A stretch of DNA of 64,000 bases from contig JAEXHI010000005.1 of assembly GCA_023450085.1 (NCBI GenBank), forward strand, positions 151,157 to 215,156, written 5' to 3'. The DNA comes from Bacteroidota bacterium (GTDB lineage: Bacteria > Bacteroidota > Bacteroidia > Sphingobacteriales > Sphingobacteriaceae). Under the pieces are notes generated by a model that saw only the letters and a list, made by a program, of their open reading frames with translations, made no database searches and was not told the origin of the DNA. Positions 25,339 to 33,261 of the stretch are shown one piece after another. The first letter of the stretch is position 1. Each line of letters begins with the position of its first letter. The translations under genes were made by a program, and so were the position numbers.

Positions 25339-25346
25339 TAAATTTG
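25339..25346 (+). promoter_or_regulatory. -7 box TAAATTTG, with TTTA 20 nt upstream
   Basis: TAnnTTTG at 25339-25346 and a near -33 match at 25315-25318, ahead of the PASTA gene (ATG 25376). Likely promoter of 25376-27601. Confidence 0.55.
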
Positions 25347-25375
25347 GGCTTCATTTAAAAAACAACGGAACGCGA

Positions 25376-26146
25376 ATGGGCAACTTTACCGAGTATCTTA
25401 AAACCAAGTCATTCAGAACGAATATCATAGCGGCAATTTGCACTTTTGTAGGGCTCTTGCTCATTGCATTTTTCAGTTTACGATACTATACCAAACACGG
25501 CGAAGGTTTAAATGTACCCTCTTTAAAAGGATTAAAAATTGAGGATGCCATTAGCAAGTTGGAAGGTTTAGGTTTACGTTATGAAATTGATTCGGTTTAT
25601 GTAATGGACCAGCCTCCTGGTATTGTAACCGACCAAGATCCGGATCCGGAAACTTTTGTAAAGGATAATAGAACCATTTATTTGACCATTAATACCAATA
25701 ATGCACCAAATGTAAGATTCCCTGATGTGGAAACTAAATCTTTACGTGAAGCGAAGTCTATCATTGAAAGTTATGGTCTGAAGCTGGGCGACACGACTTA
25801 TAAACCAGATGTAGCTAGAGATGTGGTATTAGAAGCTTTATTTGGTGGCCAGCCGATTAGACCAGGCGAGAGTTTGCCAAAAGGTTCTAGAATCAGTTTT
25901 GTGCTTGGCGATGGCCGTGGTAGTGAAGAAGTAGAATTACCTAATTTGGTAGGATTTGCTTTAGATGAAGCCAAATTCGCCTTAAAAGGTGGTATGTTAA
26001 CCATAGGAACCATCACCTACGAAGGAACGATTACCGATACTGCTAACGCTGTAATTGTTAGCCAATTTCCTTTACCTACCGATAGCGTGTCCAAAGTACG
26101 CATCGGAACTCCAATTAATTTAACGCTTTCAAATAAAAAACCTTAA
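25376..26146 (+). CDS. Membrane-anchored PASTA-repeat protein
   Basis: 256 residues. Short cytoplasmic N-terminus, one membrane helix at about 15-36, then three PASTA domains at about 44-112, 113-185 and 186-255 (VPSLKGLKIEDAISKLEGLG; VRFPDVETKSLREAKSIIES; VELPNLVGFALDEAKFALKG). PASTA domains bind muropeptides or beta-lactams. No kinase domain is attached, as is usual in Bacteroidota. It is followed 7 nt later by mltG, so probably a wall-synthesis operon with divergent ddl. Confidence 0.9.
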   Translation: MGNFTEYLKTKSFRTNIIAAICTFVGLLLIAFFSLRYYTKHGEGLNVPSLKGLKIEDAISKLEGLGLRYEIDSVYVMDQPPGIVTDQDPDPETFVKDNRTIYLTINTNNAPNVRFPDVETKSLREAKSIIESYGLKLGDTTYKPDVARDVVLEALFGGQPIRPGESLPKGSRISFVLGDGRGSEEVELPNLVGFALDEAKFALKGGMLTIGTITYEGTITDTANAVIVSQFPLPTDSVSKVRIGTPINLTLSNKKP

Positions 26147-26153
26147 ACCACCC

Positions 26154-27194
26154 ATGAGCACTAATAAGAATAAACTTAAAATAGCCCTTGTCATTGTAGC
26201 CATTGTAATCGCAATTGGAGGCTTTTTTGCCTTTAAATTTTACAACATTTACTTTGCTCCAAACGTAACCGCCAAAGAAAAATACCTTTATGTAAAAACA
26301 GGTTATGTATTTGAAGACCTAGTAACCGATTTACGCTATAAAGAAGTGTTGAACGATATTGGTACTTTTTGGGATGCTGCAGAACGTATGAACCTTCAAG
26401 GATCGTTAAAGCCAGGTAAATATCGCTTAAAAGAAGGAATGAACAACCGTACTTTAATTAATATGTTAAAAGCTGGTAATCAAGAAGCGGTTAAGTTAAA
26501 GTTCCAGAATATTAGAAAAATTGAGGGTTTAGCAGGTTTGTTGGCTAAAAACTTGGAGCCAGATTCGGTAGCCTTTATGCGTCTGTTGGATTCAGCTGCT
26601 TTTGTTGAGAAATACGGATTTAATACCGAAAACGTATATACCATGTTTATTCCTAATACCTATGAGATGTATTGGAATACTTCAAGAGAAGAGTTCTTTA
26701 AGAAAATGAATGCCGAATACCTAAAATTTTGGAACGATGAACGTAGACAAAAAGCTACGGCATTAAACTTAGATCCAATTAGAGTGACTATTTTAGCTTC
26801 TATTGTAGATGCTGAAGCACTTTATGATAAGGAAATGCCTACCATTGCTGGTCTTTATCTTAATCGTTTGAAAAAAGGAATGCTGCTACAGGCGGATCCA
26901 ACGGTGATTTTTGCCAACGGAGATTTTACCGTTAAACGTGTTACGGGAGCTATGTTGGGTGTTGATTCTCGTTACAATACTTATAAATATGTTGGTTTGC
27001 CTCCAGGACCAATCAATATGCCTAGCATTAATGCTATTGATGCCGTTTTAAATAAAGAAAACAACAATTATTTATACATGTGTGCCAAAGAGGACTTCTC
27101 TGGCTATCATAATTTTGCTGCCACCGTTCAGGAGCATAACATTAACGCTAAGAAATACAGAGAAGCCTTAAATCAGCGAAATATTTATAGATAA
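26154..27194 (+). CDS. mltG: Endolytic murein transglycosylase MltG (YceG)
   Basis: 346 residues. Membrane helix about 9-28, then the YceG-like domain. MltG cuts nascent glycan strands at the membrane and sets their length. Family landmarks: FIPNTYEMYWNTSREEFFKK, ILASIVDAEALYDKEMPTIA, YLNRLKKGMLLQADPTV and VGLPPGPINMPS. Where relatives usually read SIVExE, this one reads SIVD219-A-E221. The stop overlaps the next ATG by one base (TAATG). Confidence 0.93.
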   Translation: MSTNKNKLKIALVIVAIVIAIGGFFAFKFYNIYFAPNVTAKEKYLYVKTGYVFEDLVTDLRYKEVLNDIGTFWDAAERMNLQGSLKPGKYRLKEGMNNRTLINMLKAGNQEAVKLKFQNIRKIEGLAGLLAKNLEPDSVAFMRLLDSAAFVEKYGFNTENVYTMFIPNTYEMYWNTSREEFFKKMNAEYLKFWNDERRQKATALNLDPIRVTILASIVDAEALYDKEMPTIAGLYLNRLKKGMLLQADPTVIFANGDFTVKRVTGAMLGVDSRYNTYKYVGLPPGPINMPSINAIDAVLNKENNNYLYMCAKEDFSGYHNFAATVQEHNINAKKYREALNQRNIYR

Positions 27195-27601
27195 TGTTCA
27201 CTTACGAAACCCAAGTTAAAGTTAGATACGCCGAAACTGATCAAATGGGTGTAGTTTACCATGGTAACTACGCTCAATATTATGAAATAGCCCGTACCGA
27301 GTGTTTTGAAGCCTGTTCTGGAATGACCTATGCTTCGATGGAAGAAGATGGCGTGATGTTGCCCATATTGGAGTTGCAATCGAAATATTTAAAACCAGCA
27401 TTGTACAACCAAGTGCTGACTATTAAGTCTATTGTGCGTGAATTACCCAGTGTGCGTTTGCATGTAGAATACGAAATTTACAACGAAGCTAAAGAGCTGA
27501 TTAATATTGGCAAAACTACTTTGGTTTTTGTAGATAAAGTAAGCCGTAGACCTTGTCAACCACCTGAAAAGTTCATGAAGAACGTAAGACAGTACTTTTA
27601 A
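27194..27601 (+). CDS. YbgC/FadM-like acyl-CoA thioesterase
   Basis: 135 residues, hotdog fold. RYAETDQMGVVYHGNYAQYY carries the catalytic D16 and H23, followed by LELQSKYLKPALYNQVLTIK. Classical YbgC type. Third gene of the PASTA-mltG transcript, coupled by a 1-nt overlap with mltG. In E. coli ybgC is with tol-pal, another envelope cluster; here the link is to wall enzymes. Substrate unknown. Confidence 0.9.
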   Translation: MFTYETQVKVRYAETDQMGVVYHGNYAQYYEIARTECFEACSGMTYASMEEDGVMLPILELQSKYLKPALYNQVLTIKSIVRELPSVRLHVEYEIYNEAKELINIGKTTLVFVDKVSRRPCQPPEKFMKNVRQYF

Positions 27602-27635
27602 TTTACGATTTTATCCCGTATGTACGGGAACGATT

Positions 27636-27777
27636 TTAGATTGAATTTGCATTAGCTTAGTAATCGATTAAACAATTAACCAATTAAACGGTTAACCGTT
27701 GTTTCGCGATTTAGATTGAACTGCATACGTATTAGCTTGGTAAACGATTAAACAGTTAACCAATTAAACGGTTAACC
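27636..27777. repeat. Tandem duplication, two about 65-nt copies
   Basis: 27636-27697 and 27711-27777 are near copies: TTAGATTGAA...TTAGCTTRGTAA then CGATTAAACARTTAACC and AATTAAACGGTTAACC. Each also has internal TTAAC-type inverted pieces. A small hairpin CCCGTA/TACGGG (27615-27628) precedes it. In the spacer between the thioesterase and the BrkB-like gene. Confidence 0.75.
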
Positions 27778-27810
27778 TATTAACTACAATTAAACCGCTA
27801 ACCCTCACCT

Positions 27811-28791
27811 ATGAACTGGTTACACAAGCAACTTTTAAAATTTAGGCCCTACGCTATGTTTATAGAGTGGACTAAACGTTGTGTGCTTCCAGGTTTTAGC
27901 CCCTTGCCTATTTATACGGTAGCTACTTTCTTTTTTCGCGAGGTTGGTAAAGATACTTTGGTGAACAAGGCCTCTTCATTGGCTTATAATTTCATGCTAG
28001 CAATCTTTCCCGGCATCATCTTCCTGTTTACCTTGATTCCTTATATTCCTAAAAGAATTGGTTTTCAAGATCAATTAATGTCACTTTTGGCTTTAGTATT
28101 GCCCAATAATGCATTTTTGGCGTTCGAGGCTACCATTAATGATATCGTTAATATCCAGAACGGAAGCTTACTTTCTATCGGTTTTGTGCTCTCCCTTTTT
28201 TTTGCGACTAATGGCGTGCATAAGTTGATGACCTCCTTTAACAAATCTTCCTTGATTGTTGAAACGAGGACGCTGTTAAAACGCAGGATAGTGGCTTTAA
28301 TTTTAACGGTAGTGCTTGTACTGTCCATGATTGTTTGTATTGCTGCCATGGCCTTGGGCGAAATCATCATTAACTATTTAAAAGAAGAGATTGAGTATAA
28401 GGGTAATTTGACTATTCACTTGATTAGATTTACCCGTTGGGCACTTTTGGGTATTTTATATTTCGTCAACGTATCTATCCTCTATCGTTATGGCCCAGCG
28501 CATGCCAAGAAATGGAAGTTTTTTAGTGCCGGCTCTTGGTTAGCTACTATTTTGGCTTTCTTAACCATTTGGGGATTTTCTTTTTATATTAATAATTTTA
28601 GTGCTTATAATAAGTTATATGGCTCTATTGGGACCTTAATGGTAGTTATGATTTGGCTTTATCTCAACTCCTTAATTTTATTGATTGGTTTTGAGCTTAA
28701 TGCAAGTGTTGATCTCTCTAAACGAAGTGTGAAGATCATTAGGCCTAACTTTAACCTTTTTAAAAATAGATCTTCTGATCTTAATCATTAA
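27811..28791 (+). CDS. YihY/BrkB family inner-membrane protein
   Basis: 326 residues with about six helices. Characteristic segments are NKASSLAYNFMLAIFPGIIF, LFFATNGVHKLMTSFNKSS, the paired PAHAKKWKFFSAGSWLATI and the last helix GTLMVVMIWLYLNSLILLIG. The family was once called ribonuclease BN in error; the real function is unsettled (transport or envelope roles are proposed). Followed after 4 nt by the beta-lactamase gene, so likely co-transcribed. Confidence 0.9.
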   Translation: MNWLHKQLLKFRPYAMFIEWTKRCVLPGFSPLPIYTVATFFFREVGKDTLVNKASSLAYNFMLAIFPGIIFLFTLIPYIPKRIGFQDQLMSLLALVLPNNAFLAFEATINDIVNIQNGSLLSIGFVLSLFFATNGVHKLMTSFNKSSLIVETRTLLKRRIVALILTVVLVLSMIVCIAAMALGEIIINYLKEEIEYKGNLTIHLIRFTRWALLGILYFVNVSILYRYGPAHAKKWKFFSAGSWLATILAFLTIWGFSFYINNFSAYNKLYGSIGTLMVVMIWLYLNSLILLIGFELNASVDLSKRSVKIIRPNFNLFKNRSSDLNH

Positions 28792-28795
28792 AAGA

Positions 28796-29554
28796 ATGAA
28801 AAATCTGATTAAAATATTTTTGTTAATGTTGCTTTCGTGTGGCGCTTTAGTAGTTAGTGCTCAAAAAAATGAAGTGTTTAAACCTAAGGTCGTTTATCAA
28901 ACGGATGATTTGATCATTACCCAAATTTCTAAGAATGCTTACGAGCATATCTCCTATTTACAAACCCAAGATTTTGGTAAAGTGCCTTGTAATGGTTTGG
29001 TCGTAAGTGATAGCAAAGAAGTCATTATATTTGATACCCCTACTAATGACAAAAGTTCGGAAGAATTAATCAAATGGCTTACTGATCAACTTCATTTTAA
29101 AATAAAAGCCATTATCCCTACCCATTTTCATGATGATTGTTTGGGTGGGTTAAAAGCTTTTCATAATCATCACATTCCTTCCTATGCCAATTTCAAAACG
29201 ATAGCGTTTGCTAAGGAAAAGGGTTTTACAGTCCCTCAGAATGGTTTTAAGGATGCATTAAAACTTAAGGTCGGTAAGGAAACCGTTACGGCTAAGTTTT
29301 TTGGCGAAGGCCATACTAAGGATAATGTTGTGGGATATTTCCCGAGTGAAGACATTTTGTTTGGCGGTTGTTTGATTAAGGAATTAGATGCAAACAAAGG
29401 CTATTTAGGCGATGCCAATGTGGAAGCTTGGTCTAACACCGTGGAGAAAATTAAAAAGGGATATCCAAATGTTAAATTGGTGATCCCAGGTCACGGTGAA
29501 ACTGGCGACGTTAAATTGCTGGATTATACCATTAACTTGTTTAAAGTTCAATAA
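28796..29554 (+). CDS. Subclass B1 metallo-beta-lactamase
   Basis: 252 residues, exported. N-terminus MKNLIKIFLLMLLSCGALVV could be a Sec signal (cleaved near VVSAQ) or a lipoprotein signal with C15. All zinc ligands of subclass B1 are present: H110-x-H112-x-D114 (PTHFHDDCLGG), H173 (GEGHTKDN), C192 (FGGCLI) and H233 (IPGHGETG). The Cys ligand separates it from B3 and the HxHxD from B2. Members hydrolyse penicillins, cephalosporins and carbapenems. Environmental Bacteroidota, Pedobacter included, carry resident B1 enzymes. It sits 4 nt after the BrkB-like gene and near wall genes; no mobile element adjoins it. Confidence 0.9.
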   Translation: MKNLIKIFLLMLLSCGALVVSAQKNEVFKPKVVYQTDDLIITQISKNAYEHISYLQTQDFGKVPCNGLVVSDSKEVIIFDTPTNDKSSEELIKWLTDQLHFKIKAIIPTHFHDDCLGGLKAFHNHHIPSYANFKTIAFAKEKGFTVPQNGFKDALKLKVGKETVTAKFFGEGHTKDNVVGYFPSEDILFGGCLIKELDANKGYLGDANVEAWSNTVEKIKKGYPNVKLVIPGHGETGDVKLLDYTINLFKVQ

Positions 29555-29556
29555 GC

Positions 29557-29838
29557 TTATTCTTCGCTATTTCCAGCAGCTTTAGCTTCCTTCCATATTC
29601 TGTATTCTCGTTGCAAGCAATTTCCGCAAGGCCTGTAGCCATTGGCTAAAGCCTCGCTTTCATTTTGGAAGAATACTCTATTTTCAACTTTCATTCTTTT
29701 CCCAGACGAACAGTTGAGCAGACCATATATTTTACCCTTTTTATAACCTGCAAGTGAAATTTGCCTCTTACGTATTAAAGGGGCAAGATTCTTTTTCCTT
29801 TCTTCGTTGCTATTTCCTAAGTCAATGTGCTTGATCAT
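29557..29838 (-). CDS. Ada-type metal-binding domain protein
   Basis: 93 residues, essentially one Ada N-terminal zinc domain: YGLLNCSSGKRMKVENRVFF and SEALANGYRPCGNC. Cysteines C43, C71 and C74 are present; the position four residues after C43, a zinc ligand in E. coli Ada, is K47. In Ada the first cysteine accepts methyl groups from DNA phosphotriesters. Whether this free-standing, three-cysteine form repairs DNA is unknown. It lies 6 nt downstream of a 2OG-Fe(II) oxygenase gene, same strand, forming an operon. Confidence 0.8.
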   Translation of the reverse strand: MIKHIDLGNSNEERKKNLAPLIRKRQISLAGYKKGKIYGLLNCSSGKRMKVENRVFFQNESEALANGYRPCGNCLQREYRIWKEAKAAGNSEE

Positions 29839-29844
29839 GTGTAG

Positions 29845-30558
29845 CTAGCTGAGCGCATCGTGAAAGATAATACCTAAACTATGCCTTTGGCCACTATGAA
29901 GCGGGCTTACGCCATGTTTCATATTTACACGATAAAATCCCTTGCTACCTTTTTCCGGTCGAAAATGAGTAGTGAAAATCATCATATCGCCTGCATTTGG
30001 TTTTAATACATTGGCTTTGGATTGCGCTCTAGGAATTTGTTCCGTGATTACAAATTCACCTCCAGTATAATCTTGGTCAATTTGATCTAACATAAAAACC
30101 ATTTGCATGGGAAAATAGATTTCTCCATAAAGATCTTGATGTAGCGTGTTAAAACCTCCTTCCCCATATTTAAGAATAAGGATAGTAGGTTTTTCTTGTC
30201 CATGTGCTTTGCACAATACTTTCATTTCTTGGTGGGTATCGGGAAATCTCTGACTAATGTTCAACTCTTGCATCCATTGGTTTGCTACAGGTGCTATCTC
30301 AGCATATACCCTTTCTCTTAACGTAGTGATAAGTCCTGGCAACGGGTATTGGAAGTATTTATATTCGCCTTTTCCAAAACGGTAACGTTCCATATGGATC
30401 GTTTTTCGATAGGTGTCGTCCGCATCATATGCGGCAATCAATAAGTCACATTCCTTTTGGTCTAGTATATTTTTCACGATCACAAAGCCTTTATCGTGAA
30501 GTTCCGTCCTAATTTTGTTCCAGTTAATTGAAGCTAATCTTGTCTCTATGCTTTCCAT
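29845..30558 (-). CDS. 2OG-Fe(II) oxygenase
   Basis: 237 residues. Iron ligands H140-x-D142 (FNTLHQDLYGE) and probably H215 (NMKHGVSPLHSGQRHSLGI), with R225 ten residues on as 2-oxoglutarate anchor. The overall form is of the prolyl-hydroxylase/AlkB-like double-stranded beta helix. Ada-domain and 2OG oxygenase pairing suggests alkylation damage repair (AlkB-like), but the substrate could also be protein or a small molecule. ATG at 30558; no Ada-type regulator is seen. Confidence 0.85.
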   Translation of the reverse strand: MESIETRLASINWNKIRTELHDKGFVIVKNILDQKECDLLIAAYDADDTYRKTIHMERYRFGKGEYKYFQYPLPGLITTLRERVYAEIAPVANQWMQELNISQRFPDTHQEMKVLCKAHGQEKPTILILKYGEGGFNTLHQDLYGEIYFPMQMVFMLDQIDQDYTGGEFVITEQIPRAQSKANVLKPNAGDMMIFTTHFRPEKGSKGFYRVNMKHGVSPLHSGQRHSLGIIFHDALS

Positions 30559-30710
30559 GACAATTGTTTTTTATTGTCTGCAAAGCTAGTTCGAAGGTTG
30601 GACGTTAGAAATCCGAAACTTGCTTAGTTGAATGCGTTTCAGGTATTTTTTGTTGGACTTTGGCATGGTGCGGCCAAGCAAGAAAAATAATTCCGAAACG
30701 ATAGAAAGCG

Positions 30711-31190
30711 TCATTGCCTTTCTGCAAGTTCTTTCAACTTCTGATTCATCTCGTTAAAACCATTTTTAGTTTTTTCGGTATTGAACAACCATACTAAAAT
30801 ACCGCTGAATTTTTCGCTTTGTATAAATGTGGTCGTTCCATTTCCGTTGTCAATCAACTCGAATTTGTGTGTGCCATCAAAAAGCCCTTTAAACAATAAT
30901 TTTCCCTGCCAGCTTAATTCTTTGTTTTCTATTTTGCTCAGAATAGTGGGCTTAAAGGTCATGCCGCTTCCGTTAGGAGGTTTGATGTTGACCACAACTT
31001 TATTTCCTTTTTCGACTTCGCCAGTAATGGAGGTTATAAACGGATTCCATTGTGGGTAATTTTCAAAATCGGTTAGTATTTTCCATATTTTTTCAGGTGT
31101 TGCCTGGATAACAATTTCTGTTTTAATTTCTTTTGCCATAAGGGTAAAGCTCATCAAGAGGGTTGCTGATAATAAAAATAAACGCTTCAT
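30711..31190 (-). CDS. Secreted SRPBCC (START-like) protein
   Basis: 159 residues. Signal peptide MKRLFLLSATLLMSFTLMAK, then a polyketide-cyclase/START-type fold: TEIVIQATPEKIWKILTDFE, NYPQWNPFITSITG, and a C-terminal amphipathic helix. These helix-grip domains bind lipids or other hydrophobic ligands. An exported form is less common. Lies 74 nt downstream of a Crp/Fnr regulator on the same strand and may be its target. Confidence 0.82.
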   Translation of the reverse strand: MKRLFLLSATLLMSFTLMAKEIKTEIVIQATPEKIWKILTDFENYPQWNPFITSITGEVEKGNKVVVNIKPPNGSGMTFKPTILSKIENKELSWQGKLLFKGLFDGTHKFELIDNGNGTTTFIQSEKFSGILVWLFNTEKTKNGFNEMNQKLKELAERQ

Positions 31191-31264
31191 AGTGGATGTG
31201 ATTTAATTGAACATCACAAAGGTCTATTTTGCATGATGAGTTGCTCTTGATAAAAATCAAGAAT

Positions 31265-31837
31265 TTAAGAAAGTTGGTTTTTTCTGATTCTGCTAAATGT
31301 CTCGGGTCTCATTCCCAACATAGAGGCTATATATTGCAAAGGAACCTGATTTAATAGTTCTTTGTTGTTCTCAAAAAAGAAATGATAACGTTCTTCCGCC
31401 GTCATAGAAAGATGGCTGAGTATTCTCTCTTCAAGCGTCGTAAAACAATGTACAATAAATAGTTTTTCTAACTCTGCCCATCTCGGGATAACGTTTTGTA
31501 TCTTTTCGTACTCGCTTTTTCTAATGGTGTAAATCTCTACATCGGTTAATGCTTGAATATTCCATCGGGCAGGCTGATCAAAAATAAATCCAGACAAATC
31601 GGTAACGAAATAACCTTTGGTAGAAATCCATTGTGTAACTTCCTTATTTTCGGTCTCTAGAAAAATTCTCAAAAAGCCAGCTTGTACGAAGCTTAACCGA
31701 TCACACTTTTTATTGGTTTTAAGGAAGTAGTCGCCTTTTTTCAAAAACTCTGGCTGAAATAATGAGGCGATGGACGATAGCTCTTCGGAATCGATAACTC
31801 CGAAATAAGATTTGATACTAAGTTCCAGTTCTGTCAT
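31265..31837 (-). CDS. Crp/Fnr-family transcriptional regulator
   Basis: 190 residues. cNMP-binding-like beta barrel at about 20-120 (FLKKGDYFLKTNKKCDRLSF and KSEYEKIQNV), then a short winged helix whose recognition part is VPLQYIASMLGMRPETFSRI. No cysteine cluster for FeS and no clear cAMP-binding Arg, as in most Bacteroidota members. The target genes are unknown; the adjacent SRPBCC gene is a candidate. Confidence 0.88.
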   Translation of the reverse strand: MTELELSIKSYFGVIDSEELSSIASLFQPEFLKKGDYFLKTNKKCDRLSFVQAGFLRIFLETENKEVTQWISTKGYFVTDLSGFIFDQPARWNIQALTDVEIYTIRKSEYEKIQNVIPRWAELEKLFIVHCFTTLEERILSHLSMTAEERYHFFFENNKELLNQVPLQYIASMLGMRPETFSRIRKNQLS

Positions 31838-31980
31838 ATCGGCTTTTGTTTTCTGTGTGATTGATCAAGATAGTTAGCTTGTTTGATAAACTCAAATACT
31901 TGAAACGTTAATTATTGAAGGCGAATAGTGGTTTTTATGCTAAGTAAGGATTGTCGTAGCTGATCGCAAAATTCTAGGGC

Positions 31981-32008
31981 AAAAAAAAACCGCCCTTTTG
32001 GGACGGTT
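31981..32008 (-). terminator. Terminator of the first tRNA-Ser
   Basis: On the minus strand AACCGTCC/GGGCGGTT forms the stem, followed by a run of nine T. It begins 12 nt after the tRNA 3' end. Confidence 0.85.
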
Positions 32009-32019
32009 ATCTTTTTCCG

Positions 32020-32104
32020 CGGAGAGCGAGGGATTCGAACCCCCGGACCTGTTACAGTCAACAGTTTTCAAGACTGCCGCATTCGACCACTCTGCCAGCT
32101 CTCC
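32020..32104 (-). tRNA. tRNA-Ser (anticodon TGA), copy 1
   Basis: 85 nt. Acceptor stem GGAGAGC pairs with GCTCTCC, discriminator G, long variable arm typical of tRNA-Ser, T-loop GGTTCGAATCCC; anticodon TGA inside CTTGAAAAC (plus-strand 32068-32070). CCA is not encoded. Identical to the copy at 34282. A canonical Bacteroidota promoter lies just upstream. Confidence 0.97.
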
Positions 32105-32108
32105 GCCG

Positions 32109-32139
32109 CAAAAGTACAAACTCTAATCAATTTTGCAAA
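32109..32139 (-). promoter_or_regulatory. Promoter of tRNA-Ser copy 1 (TTTG-N19-TACTTTTG)
   Basis: On the minus strand TTTG (32136-32139), 19 nt, then TACTTTTG (32109-32116). An exact match to the Bacteroidota -33/-7 pattern; transcription should start at about the first base of the tRNA. Confidence 0.85.
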
Positions 32140-32380
32140 CTTTGATTAAAAAAATGTTAAATGAAGTTTAAGAGGCTTTGTGAAACCGCTTGTAAACCAG
32201 AAAAATAGCTTAAAAATAAAATTATAAATTACCCCATAAACTTAACACTTAAGGCTATAAATCTAAATAGATATACCTTCTATAGACGATATTTCGCTAA
32301 CTTGATCTGCATAGGTGTAACTTAAACCATAAAAGAAATCACTAATACGTACATTTGGGATCTCATTAGCGAATTAAATT

Positions 32381-33220
32381 ATGCAGGTACTTCCGCCAGA
32401 AGTTTTGGCACCATATATCAAACACTATCTTTTCTTAGAAAGTATTGGTGATCTGTATAAAACACTTCGTTTATTTTCTGATGGCAACACGGGGATTGTA
32501 TTTTTGCTCGAGCAAGTTCGTTTGTCCACCAACCACCGCCAACATCTACCCTCTTCATTTTTGTATGGTCAGATCAGTAATTTTCAAGATCTCACTTTGA
32601 CTGGACAGACATCCTTTATTATTATTGTATTCCAGCCTGATGGACTCTACAAATTGTTGGGCATATCTGCTCGTGAACTAAAAGAGCAGATTGTTTCTAT
32701 GCAGGATGTGTTTGGACGACCAGCGAAAAAGCTCTACGACAGCCTTCTGCACCTTAAACAGTTAAGTAAGAAAGTAAATGCATTAAATACTTTCTTTTAC
32801 GAACTGGCTATTCAACGCAGATCTCCAAATCATACTTTACTATCCTCGGTATTACAGCATATTGTTTATCACAAAGGTTTGGTAACTGTTGAACAACTTG
32901 TCCAGTATAGCGGCTATACCGAACGGCATGTGGAAAGGATATTTGCGGAACAGATTGGGATGAGCCCAAAAAAATTTGGTAATATCGTCCAGCTCCATTC
33001 CTTTTTGAAGTTACTTCGCCATAAAACTGAGGAGACCAATTTGACCACCATAAGCCATCAATCGGGATATTTTGATCAGTCACATCTCATTAGAACATTT
33101 AAAAAATACACAGGGATCACCCCTTCCGAATATCTGAACAGCACAAATAAACTCGCCGTAAATTTTATGGAATTTAAGGCTGGTCTTGGTCAGATGTCGG
33201 GTCTGTACAATTTTACCTAA
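32381..33220 (+). CDS. AraC-family transcriptional regulator
   Basis: 279 residues. N-terminal sensor-like half (about 1-150, PPEVLAPYIKHYLFLE, typical of AraC proteins annotated DUF6597) and C-terminal double HTH (about 160-260: VTVEQLVQYSGYTERHVERI, SHQSGYFDQSHLIRTFKKYT, GITPSEYL). It precedes a nitrilase-family hydrolase by 41 nt on the same strand and probably regulates it or itself. Both genes lie between two identical tRNA-Ser genes, suggesting acquisition as a unit. Confidence 0.88.
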   Translation: MQVLPPEVLAPYIKHYLFLESIGDLYKTLRLFSDGNTGIVFLLEQVRLSTNHRQHLPSSFLYGQISNFQDLTLTGQTSFIIIVFQPDGLYKLLGISARELKEQIVSMQDVFGRPAKKLYDSLLHLKQLSKKVNALNTFFYELAIQRRSPNHTLLSSVLQHIVYHKGLVTVEQLVQYSGYTERHVERIFAEQIGMSPKKFGNIVQLHSFLKLLRHKTEETNLTTISHQSGYFDQSHLIRTFKKYTGITPSEYLNSTNKLAVNFMEFKAGLGQMSGLYNFT

Positions 33221-33231
33221 TAACCTTAGGT

Positions 33232-33239
33232 TAGTTTTG
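33232..33239 (+). promoter_or_regulatory. -7 box TAGTTTTG before the nitrilase gene
   Basis: TAnnTTTG match 22 nt before the ATG at 33262 and 11 nt after the stop of the AraC gene, so the hydrolase may have its own, possibly AraC-controlled, promoter. Confidence 0.45.
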
Positions 33240-33261
33240 TCGATAGATCAAATAAGGAGAT

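Noticed and set aside
28796..29554. Glyoxalase II or other MBL-fold hydrolase rather than a beta-lactamase
   Set aside because: The Cys ligand in FGGCLI and the spacing of H110, H112, D114, H173, C192 and H233 are those of subclass B1 lactamases.
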